Source: Clostridiales bacterium (lineage in GTDB: Bacteria > Bacillota > Clostridia > Christensenellales > Aristaeellaceae). From it: a DNA stretch of 10,607 bases. Positions 1 to 7,900 of this stretch are shown in pieces. Position numbers and translations under genes: made by a program. Where the stretch lies: NCBI GenBank assembly GCA_004552515.1, contig SFOF01000056.1:1-10607 (forward strand), written 5' to 3'. The notes beneath the pieces were generated by a model. That model saw only the letters and a program-made list of their open reading frames with translations. It made no database searches and was not told the origin of the DNA. Within the stretch, counting starts at the first letter, position 1; every line of letters begins with the position of its first letter.

Positions 1-42
1 TGGATTCCCCTTTGGAATCCATCATGCTTATTTTAGCATGAT
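1..42. repeat. Two adjacent perfect hairpins at the left edge
   Basis: The first inverted repeat pairs TGGATTCC (1-8) with GGAATCCA (14-21) around a 5-nt loop. The second pairs ATCATGCT (21-28) with AGCATGAT (35-42) around a 6-nt loop. They share base 21, so they cannot both be fully paired. Neither is followed by a clear T-run, so neither is a standard terminator. Read on the minus strand, the first hairpin lies at the 5' end of the transcript expected from the promoter at 30-58. Its loop and right arm contain an AAAGGGGA stretch that resembles a ribosome site for a gene starting just beyond the edge. The pairing is seen directly; any role in controlling translation is inference. Confidence 0.6.
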
Positions 43-58
43 TCGCGCCGTTTTGCAA
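30..58 (-). promoter_or_regulatory. Leftward sigma-A-type promoter for a gene beyond the left edge
   Basis: On the minus strand, TTGCAA (58-53) is followed by a 17-nt spacer and TAAAAT (35-30). TGC sits directly before the -10, giving an extended -10 element. Spacing is optimal, and five of six bases match at the -10 and four of six at the -35. The predicted start is near position 23, so the transcript leaves the window almost at once. Nothing of the driven gene is visible. Confidence 0.6.
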
Positions 59-75
59 CTGTATTTAACGCGTTT

Positions 76-89
76 ATATGCGCGCATAT
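76..89. promoter_or_regulatory. 14-bp perfect palindrome, possible operator
   Basis: ATATGCGCGCATAT is perfectly self-complementary. It lies about 18 bp upstream of the -35 box of the leftward promoter and about 45 bp upstream of the -10 of a candidate rightward promoter. That position would suit a dimeric regulator. The CG core is common in this GC-rich DNA, so chance is a real alternative. Confidence 0.3.
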
Positions 90-131
90 CAAATTTTTTT
101 ACGCCCGCGATGGATTTCCGGCCTTCTCTAT

Positions 132-139
132 GCTATACT
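132..139 (+). promoter_or_regulatory. Weak rightward extended -10 element
   Basis: TGCTATACT provides an extended -10 (TATACT at 134-139). The hexamer 17 bp upstream (TGGATT, 111-116) is a poor -35. If active, it would transcribe the orphan coding tail and stop at the hairpin at 284-320, giving an RNA of roughly 180 nt. The assignment is tentative. Confidence 0.3.
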
Positions 140-157
140 GAGTAAAAATCATCCTCG

Positions 158-268
158 GAGATCATCGATCTGACGCACGCCGTCAAAGGAGCGGGCTTTG
201 CGCCCTCGCCCGACAGCCTGATCGGCTGGGACGGCCGCGTTTACGGCGATTACTGGACGATGGGCTGA
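158..268 (+). pseudogene. Orphan C-terminal coding tail, family not recognised
   Basis: This 36-codon stretch ends in TGA at 266-268. It has the GC-rich codon use of the real genes and a protein-like composition, ending in VYGDYWTMG. The only in-frame codons upstream lead to a TAA at 143-145, with no ATG, GTG or TTG between, so it has no usable start. Base composition switches from AT-rich to GC-rich at about 145-155, which looks like a break point. A terminator hairpin follows 15 nt after the stop, as expected for the intact 3' end of a gene. I read it as the surviving end of a gene whose 5' part was lost. I do not recognise the family, and a chance open frame remains possible. Confidence 0.4.
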
Positions 269-283
269 TGAATCGCATAAAGA

Positions 284-320
284 GAAGGCGTCTCCGCACA
301 CGCTGCGCGGAGACGCCTTC
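284..320. terminator. Bidirectional intrinsic terminator
   Basis: A perfect 14-bp GC-rich stem (284-297 with 307-320) encloses a 9-nt loop. It is followed by TTTAT on the plus strand and TCTTTAT on the minus strand. It lies 9 nt beyond the stop codon of the MATE gene and 15 nt beyond the stop of the rightward coding tail, so it can serve both. Confidence 0.85.
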
Positions 321-329
321 TTTATGAGC

Positions 330-1712
330 TTATCCGTGAACCGCCGCGCCGCTGTCCTCCATGGGCAAAATGACCTTGCGGTAAAGGCGCATGAACAGAA
401 TCAGCGTCACGGCGAGCGAGAACACCTCGGCGATGGGATAGGAGAGCCACACCAGATCGTTGTTGCCGATCGACAGGCCCCAGCGCGCCAGCAGATAGGC
501 GCAGGGCACCAGCACGACCAGCTGACGGATGAAGGACACGATCATCGAATAGGTGCCGCGGCCCAGCGCCTGGAACACGCTGCCCAGCGCGATGCACACG
601 CCGGCGAAGGCGAAGCTGGTGCTGATAATGCGCAGCGCCGGCACGCCGATGGAGAGCATCTGCTCAGACGCATCGAACAGGCCGAAAAGCAGGCCGGGCA
701 CGCTGAGGAAGATCACCATGCCGACGAGCATCACGCCGCAGGCGAACGCCGCCGAAAGCTTGATGGCGTGCAGCATGCGGTGCTTGTTGCGCGCGCCGTA
801 ATTGTAGGCCACGATCGGAATCACGCCGTTATTCAGGCCGAACACCGGCATGAAGATGAAGCTGTTGAGCTTGAAATACACGCCGTACACCGTCGCGGCG
901 GTTTCCTTGCCCGTGGTATAGGCGATGAGGATCTTGTTCATGCAGAAGGTCATCACTGAGCCGATGCACACCATGATGATCGAGGGCACGCCGATGGCGT
1001 AGATCTCGCCGATCATCTTGAAATCGGGCTTGAAGCCGCGCAGATTCAGCTTCACGTCCGCGTTGAAGCGGTGATTGAGGATCACAGCCATGATAAACGC
1101 CACGATCTGCCCGGCCACCGTCGCCGCCGCCGCGCCCGCAACGCCCCAGCCGAATAGGAAGATGCAGATCGGATCGAAGATAATGTTGAAGATCGCGCCC
1201 ACGCCCTGCGTGAACATGGTGTAGATCGTCCGGCCCGTGGACTGCATCAGCCGCTCGAACATGATCTCGCCGAACAGGCCGAACGACACGCAGCAGACGA
1301 TGTTCAGATAGACCGTGCCCATGTCGATGATCTCGGGGATCTTCGTCTGCGAGGTCATGAACGTCCGGCTGAAGAACAGGCCGAACACGAGGAAAATCGC
1401 ATAGCCCACCAGCGCCAGCAGCACGCCGTTTTCGGCCACCTTGTTGGCGCGCTCATTGTTCTTTTCGCCCAGCGCGCGGGAGAGCAGCGCGTTCACGCCC
1501 ACGCCCGTGCCGGTCGCCACGCCAATCATAAGGTTCTGCGCTGGGAAGGCCAGCGACACCGCGGTGAGCGCCTGCTCGCTGATGCGGCTCACGAACACGC
1601 TGTCCACAATGTTGTACAGTGCCTGAACAAGCATGGAAATGATCATCGGCAGCGACATGGTGACGATCAGCTTTCCGACGGGCATCGTGCCCATCTTGTT
1701 TTCCTGCTGCAT
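330..1712 (-). CDS. MATE-family multidrug/cation antiporter
   Basis: This gene encodes a 12-helix inner-membrane antiporter of the multidrug and toxic compound extrusion family, which couples export of cationic drugs or metabolites to Na+ or H+ entry. The N-terminal half shows the family pattern: GKLIVTMSLPMIISMLVQAL, then LYNIVDSVFVSRI, then a G/A-rich helix ending in LLSRALGEKN. The second half repeats the fold with PSIIMVCIGSVM, a PVFGLNNGVIPIVAYNYGAR segment and VFQALGRGTYSMIVSFIRQL. The length (460 aa) is normal. Three starts compete. ATG at 1733 has no ribosome site and lies only about 15 nt from the predicted transcription start. ATG at 1712 gives MQQENKMGTMPVGKL, the usual N-terminus of clostridial relatives, with AAGGG 12-13 nt upstream. 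ATG at 1694 has AGGA upstream. I chose 1712; the frame is open to 1733. Substrate cannot be read from the sequence. The gene looks monocistronic, with its own promoter and terminator. Confidence 0.93.
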   Translation of the reverse strand: MQQENKMGTMPVGKLIVTMSLPMIISMLVQALYNIVDSVFVSRISEQALTAVSLAFPAQNLMIGVATGTGVGVNALLSRALGEKNNERANKVAENGVLLALVGYAIFLVFGLFFSRTFMTSQTKIPEIIDMGTVYLNIVCCVSFGLFGEIMFERLMQSTGRTIYTMFTQGVGAIFNIIFDPICIFLFGWGVAGAAAATVAGQIVAFIMAVILNHRFNADVKLNLRGFKPDFKMIGEIYAIGVPSIIMVCIGSVMTFCMNKILIAYTTGKETAATVYGVYFKLNSFIFMPVFGLNNGVIPIVAYNYGARNKHRMLHAIKLSAAFACGVMLVGMVIFLSVPGLLFGLFDASEQMLSIGVPALRIISTSFAFAGVCIALGSVFQALGRGTYSMIVSFIRQLVVLVPCAYLLARWGLSIGNNDLVWLSYPIAEVFSLAVTLILFMRLYRKVILPMEDSGAAVHG

Positions 1713-1754
1713 GGAAGTCATCCATCCCTTCATCTGTTCATATACATATTTTCT

Positions 1755-1762
1755 ATTATAGC
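1755..1762 (-). promoter_or_regulatory. Extended -10 promoter of the MATE gene
   Basis: On the minus strand, TGCTATAAT gives a consensus TATAAT (1760-1755) with TGC directly before it. No good -35 lies 16-18 bp upstream, which extended -10 promoters tolerate. The expected start is near 1748, leaving a leader of about 36 nt to the ATG at 1712. It lies in the gap after the synthase terminator, so the MATE gene is probably transcribed on its own. Confidence 0.65.
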
Positions 1763-1821
1763 ACGAAGATTTCGCCGCCTGTTACGCTCCGTTTGACGCT
1801 GTGTTATCATTGCATTGATCA

Positions 1822-1843
1822 GCCCTCCAAAATTCAGGCGGGC
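1822..1843. repeat. Imperfect hairpin in the gap between synthase and MATE genes
   Basis: GCCCTCC (1822-1828) can pair with GGCGGGC (1837-1843) with one mismatch around an 8-nt loop. No T-run follows on either strand, so it is not an obvious terminator. It could form part of the transcript upstream of the MATE promoter, or have no function. Confidence 0.25.
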
Positions 1844-1870
1844 GTTCATGCGCCGTTTCATCGAAAACAT

Positions 1871-1905
1871 TAAGACTCCCGCACATTTGCCGCACGGGAG
1901 CCTTA
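1871..1905 (-). terminator. Terminator of the glucan synthase gene
   Basis: CTCCCGCAC (1876-1884) pairs with GCACGGGAG (1892-1900), using two G-U pairs in the RNA, around a 7-nt loop. The stem extends past one mismatch by four more pairs (1871-1874 with 1902-1905). On the minus strand it begins about 13 nt after the synthase stop codon and is followed by a T-rich but interrupted stretch (TCTTAATGTTTT). The outer pairs use part of that tail, so termination efficiency is uncertain. Confidence 0.65.
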
Positions 1906-1917
1906 TACGATTGCATT

Positions 1918-4900
1918 CTATTCCTCTTTCTTTTCGGCCGCGCGCGCGGGGAAAACCGCCTTGTGGTGCGCGCCGTCGTCGATCGGGCGGATAAAGCCGT
2001 CCTCGAGCGGTTCTCCGTCCAGCCGCGCCCGGTCGCAATCGCGGCTCGAAACGAGCGTATAGCTGGCCGCGCCCACGCGGATCGTCGCCGAAACGCTCGC
2101 CCAGCCCTCGGGCAGCAGCGCGCTCATCGTCACAGCGCCGCCGCGCCACTGAAGGCCGCACAGTCCGTTTCTCACCGCGCGCAGCATCCAGCCCGCCGCG
2201 CCGGTATACCATGTCCAGCCGCCCCGGCCCGCGTGCGGCGCGCCGTCGTAAACATCGGCCGCCATGACATAAGGCTCGACGCGGTAGATCGCCTCCTTTT
2301 CCCTTGTGTCGCCGTGGCTGGCGGGCAGCAGCATCCGCGCCGCCTCCCATGCCTCTCCGGCGCGTCCCAGCGCGGCGAGCGCCAGCACGACCCAGCAGGC
2401 CGCATGGGTATACTGGCCGCCGTTTTCGCGCACGCCGGGCGGATAACCCCGGATATAGCCGGGCGCGCTTTCGCCGTCGAAGGGCGGCGTCAGCAGCCGG
2501 ATCAGTCCGTGCTTTCGGTCGATCAGGCTTTCGGAGACGGCGTTCATGGCCGCCTGACAGCGCACGCGGTCCAGTCCCGCCAGCACAGCCCAGCTCTGCG
2601 GCAGGGAATCGATTTGACATTCGCCACATTCATGCCCGCCCAGCTTTTCGCCCTGATCGTCATAGGCGCGCAGATACCAGCCGCCGTCCCAGCCCTCGCG
2701 CTCGACACTTTCGCGCAGCCTGTCGGAGAGCGCCTTGAGCCGTTCTCTGTCGGCCTCCTCACAGCAGGGTGCAAAGACCTGTATCACGGCGATCATGAAC
2801 TCGCTCAACCAGACGCTTTCGCCGCGGCCCTCGCGTCCCACGCGGTTCATGCCATCGTTCCAGTCGCCCGTGCCCATGAGCAGCAGGCCGTGCTCGCCGA
2901 ATTGCGCCGCCCGATCGATGGCACGCAGGCCGTGCTCGCGCAGTGTCGCCCGCTCATCGCTCTCTCTCGCGTCGCCGTACCAGTCCTCGCGCCCCTCGGG
3001 GATCGTCTCGTCCTCAAGGAAGGGAATCGTCTCATCCAGTATGCTTTCGTCGCCCGTTTCGCGGACATAGCAGCCGGCCACATAGGGCAGGAACAGCATA
3101 TCGTCCGAAATGCGCGTGCGCACGCCCCGGCGCGGCGGATGCCACCAGTGCTGCACGTCGCCGCTCTTAAACTGATGCGCGGCGCTCTCGATGATGTGCG
3201 CGCGCACGTCCTGCGGCGCGGTCTGAAGCTGCGAGAGCTGATCCTGAAGCTGATCGCGGAAGCCGAACGCGCCGCCCGACTGATAAAACCCTGCGCGCCC
3301 CCACAGCCGCGCGCTGATCACCTGATAGGGCAGCCAGCGGTTGACCGCCGCGTTGAACAGCGGATCGGGCGTTTCGATTTCCAGCCGGCTCAGCCGCTCG
3401 TCCCAGAACGCCAGCGTGCGCTCAAGGTAATGCGCGCCGCCCTTTTCCGTCCACTGATCCACCAGCACGCGGATTTCTCCCATCGTATGGCCGCAGCCCA
3501 TCAGCAGCTCGAGCCGCTTCTCGCCGCCCGCCGGAATTTCAAATTCCAGCGCCAGCCGGTCGTCCTCGACGCGCGCGTTTTCTCCGGCGAAGGTCATGAA
3601 CGCCGCCGTGCCGATCTGGCCGCGCGCCCAGATAAGGCCGTCTCCGCCGCCGCGGCGCACATAGCGCTCGTCCTCGCGGAAAACGCCCATGATCCAGCGG
3701 ACGCAGGCTTCGATTTTCACGCGGATCGGCTTGGATCGCGTATTCTTGAGCGTCAGCATATGCGCCTTGACCGGCAATTCCCGATCGACGAACACGCGCG
3801 ATTGCCAGCCGACGCCCGAAAGCCTCCCTTCATAGACGCTTTCGCCCTGCGTCTGCGTGACGCGCGCGGCCAGACCCTCGGGATCGGTCGAAAGGCCGGA
3901 AAAGCTCAGGCGCATCCGCTCGCCGGAATCGTCGCGCAGTATGTCGTTGTCGAAGGGCGTGAGCCGCCCCTCCCGGCTGTTCATGAACCAGGTAAAGCTG
4001 CCGCCTCTCTCGGTCGTCATCGTGCCGAAAATTTCATTGCAAAGGATGTTGCACCAGGGCGCGGGCGTGGGCGTTTCTTCTATTATATAGCGTTCCCTGC
4101 GCGCCGCGTCGAAGCCGCCCCAGCCGTTGAACGCGTCCTTTTCCGCATCGCTCTCGAGCTTCTCGGAGGGCGTGAGCGCGCTCTGCTCTTCTCTGCCCGC
4201 GCGTTTCGTCTCGAGCGCCGATTTCAGCTGCGCGCGCAGCGAGGACACGTCGCAGTCAATCACCAGCGCCGCGGCCATGCGCAGCAGCCGGCGCTGATCC
4301 GCCGTGATGAGCGCGCCGTCGAGCAGCACCGCCGGCGCGGAGGAGGCGGCAACGAGCGCCTTCAGCCGGTCGAGCACGGGGCAGTCGTAATCGTTGCCGT
4401 AATCATTGACCAAAATCAGATCGTAATCAAGCCCCATGGCGCGGTGATATTCGTACAATCGCATGAGATCGCGCGCCGTGTCCACGCCGCTCAGGCTGCG
4501 GCAGAAGCCCGCGATCATCGCCCGGTCGCCCGATACGCCCAGCGGCCAGAGCAAACAGGCGGGATCGTCGCCGTCCGGCAGCTCATGAAGGCCGCTTTCA
4601 CCCGGATGCACATCGGTAAAGAGCGCGCTCGACCGGTCGATCAGACCGCCCAGCGGCGCGGGCACCGCCAGATGGCGATACAGCGCGCGCGATTGCGTCG
4701 CGGCCAGCTCAAAGGCGCGTTCGTCGCCGGATACGCCGGCATGACGCGCGGCAAAGGCGCTCACGTCGTCCGTCACGCCCGCGACGAAGCCCGTCTCGCG
4801 CGTTTCGCCCGGATTGAGCCGCAGCGTCAGCCGGATGGCCGCGCAGGGCGTGAGCGTATGTCCCACCGTGCCGGAAAGCGTCTCGGCCAGCGCGGCGGGA

Positions 4901-7900
4901 TCGGCCAGACTGCGGCCGCGTTCGGTCAAGCGCAGCGCGTCGCACTCCCAGGAAATCGACGCGCCGCCTGTGTCGTGCGCCATGTAGACCAGCTCTGGCC
5001 AGCTCTCGCCCTCGCCGCGCGGACGACGCTTGAACGCCAGCACGCCCGGCCGGACACATTCGCTTTCGATAAACAAATTCTGGAACGCGGGATGCGCGCG
5101 ATAATCGCTCTCCCTGGCCAGCGCCACGGGGAAGCAGCCGGTCAGCGTCACGTCCAGCGGCGCGCCGGTTCGATTTTCGAGCGTCACGCGCTGGCAGATC
5201 GCGCCGTCCTCGGGCGATACGCCGCTGACGCACAGCGCGCGCACCGCGTCGTTTTCGGTTGTGCTCGCCGCAACGCCCTCCTTAAAGCGCACCGTCTGCC
5301 GCGCGGGCGAGACGTCGCCGCCGCTAAGCCGCATCGAAAAGGCCGCCGAGCACAAATGAACATAAAAGCCCGAGCGCGGCGCGTTGAGCAGCAGCCCCTG
5401 AGCGATTGCCTTCGCATTGCCCTGCGCCGTCCACACGAGCGACGTTTCCGCGCCGTGCATGAGATGCGCATCGCAGGCCGAAACCCGCGCCGTCCTCTCG
5501 ATGGAGCGGGGCGTCCGGCGCGCCGGCTCTTCATAGCGCTTCCGCGGCGCGATGTGGACGCGGGAGGGCGCTTTCTCCTGAAGCAGCATGGTCAGCGCCC
5601 GCGCCTGGGGCCGCGCCATGAACGCCCTGACCAGCGCGCCGTCCATGAGCGCGTTGCAGATCGAAGCGAGGATCATTCCCTGATGATGCGCCATGTGACT
5701 CTTGATCAGCCGGTAGGGCGCGCCCTCGGGGATCCGGCGCGCGTCGTAATCGGCCGCCTCGAAAAAGCCCTGCTCATCCAGCCAGCCCATCTCGCGCATG
5801 AGCGCCATGTTTGCGCACGCGTCCGCGTCGAACGGCAGCGCCAGCGCGGAGGCATAGGGCGCGATCACGTCGCTTTCGCAATCGCCGCGCAGGGCCGCCT
5901 CGCGCAGACCGAACGCGCGATACTGATAGTTGAGCGCGCGATCGAAGGCATAAAGCCCCGATTCCGACACGCCCCACGGTCTACTCGCCGCCTTCTGCGC
6001 CGATATGACGCGCCGGCAGCTTTCGCCCAGCAGCGTATCCGGCCACAGCGGCAGCATCAGGCATGGCATGAGATATTCAAACATCGTGCCGCTCCACGAA
6101 ATCAGCGCGCCGCCCTCTCCCACGCGGGCGCAGGCGCGACCCAGCCGCGCGAAATGCTCGACGGGAACCTGCCCCAGCATGATCGCCGTTATGCTCAGCA
6201 GCCGCGATTCGGAAGCCAGCAGATCGTAATGCGACGCGCTCACCCGGTCGCTCGAGGTATCCACGCCGATCACGAACAGCTTGCGCTCCTCGTCGTAAAG
6301 CGCCCTCAAATCCATATTTTTCGCCAGCGTCTCCAGCCGGCTCTTCAGCGGCGCGTTGGAAAGAGACGCGCACAGCAGCAGCGACGCCGCCAGATTGCCC
6401 GAATCGACCGAGGACACATAGCGCGGCGGCATGGGCTTTTCCGTACGCACGTCATACCAGTTGTAAAACTGTCCGCGCCATGTTTCCAGCCGCTCGAGCG
6501 TAGAGACGGTCTGCTCCAGCCTGCGCGCACATTCCGCGCCGTCGATCAGGCCCATGAGCCGCGCCGCCGCGCACGAAACCATATACAGCCCGATGTTTGT
6601 GGGCGACGTGCGTTCAGCCGCGCCGCGCGGCGGGTCGAGCTGCACATTGTCGGGCACAAGGCCGTTTTCCGGCGTGTTTTCGGCAAAAAAGCGCCATGTC
6701 CGCGCCGCCAGATCACGAAGCGCGTCCGCGTCGCCGCCCTCATAGATGACGGGCGCAAAGCGCGGCTTTTCCCATTCCGCCGAGCGCGCGGCCGCCGTGC
6801 CCCACAATCCCGCCAGCACCACCGCGAAAAGGATCATCGCGGGCTGATGAAACACGCTCAGAAGCGCCGCAATCGCCGCGACGCCCCCGCATACCGGCGA
6901 AATCCGTCCGCTGCGGCGCTCGCTGTCGTCCGCCGTCGTCCATTCGAGCAGACGGCGCCTGCTCACGGCCATGCGATAGAGCGCGCGAACCGCCGCGTCC
7001 AGCTGCGTCAGCGCCTGATCGGGCAAGAGAGAAAGCCGCATGACGAACGCCTCCAGCGATTCGCGCGTAATCCTGTACAGCGCCAGCGGCATGAAAAGCG
7101 GCGCAAGGCCGATCAGCCCGAGCAGCGGACTGCCCCGCCAAAGCCCGCCCAGCAGCACCAGAAGCGCCGAGGCCGGCTCGAGCGCGCGCACCCAGTTGGC
7201 CATGATTTTCCAGCGATCGAGCGCATGAAGGCGCTTATGAAACAGAAACGGCCAAAGCTGCCAGTCGCCGCGCGTCCAGCGGTGCAGCCGGTCGAGCCAT
7301 GCGCGCACGCGGCGCGGATGCCCCTCGTAGAGCGCAATATCGTCGATAAAGCCCGCGCCGGCAAAGAGGCCCTCCAGCAGGTCGTGGCTGAGTATGCGAT
7401 TGTCCGGCAGACGCGCGCCCGCCATGGCCTCGCGAAAGGCGCGCACGTCAATCACGCCCTTGCCGCCGAAGCTGCCCTCGCCCGCCAGATCCTGCCACAG
7501 ATCGGACTGCGCCGACGCATAGCCGTCCATGCCGCCCGCGCCGCCCATCGCGCGCGCAAAGCGGTTTTCGGTCGCCTCGCTCGTCAGCTCCAGCTTGGGG
7601 GCCAGCATGGCGTACCGCGCCCGATTGACCGGCAGCGCCAGCGTGCCCACCAGCCTGTGCGCCGTGCCGGGCAGCATCCGAGTGCCCGCGTCCAGCGTGA
7701 CGATATAGGCGTATTTTTCCCTGGCCAGGCGCGCGGCGTCCGGCTGCTCGAAGGCGTTTTCGCCCCCGCAGAGCAGCTCGATCAGCGCGTTGATCGCGCC
7801 GCGCTTGCGTTCATGCGCAGAAAAGCGGCGCTCGTTCGGCACGGGGCTGCGCTTGCGCGTGAGCAGGCGGTATTTGCCCGCTCTCCCGCCGCGCGCGTCG

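Noticed and set aside
324..959. Plus-strand open frame opposite the MATE gene
   Set aside because: It is antisense to a well-supported MATE gene, rich in His/Glu/Arg, and overlaps the terminator hairpin region. It is a shadow frame.
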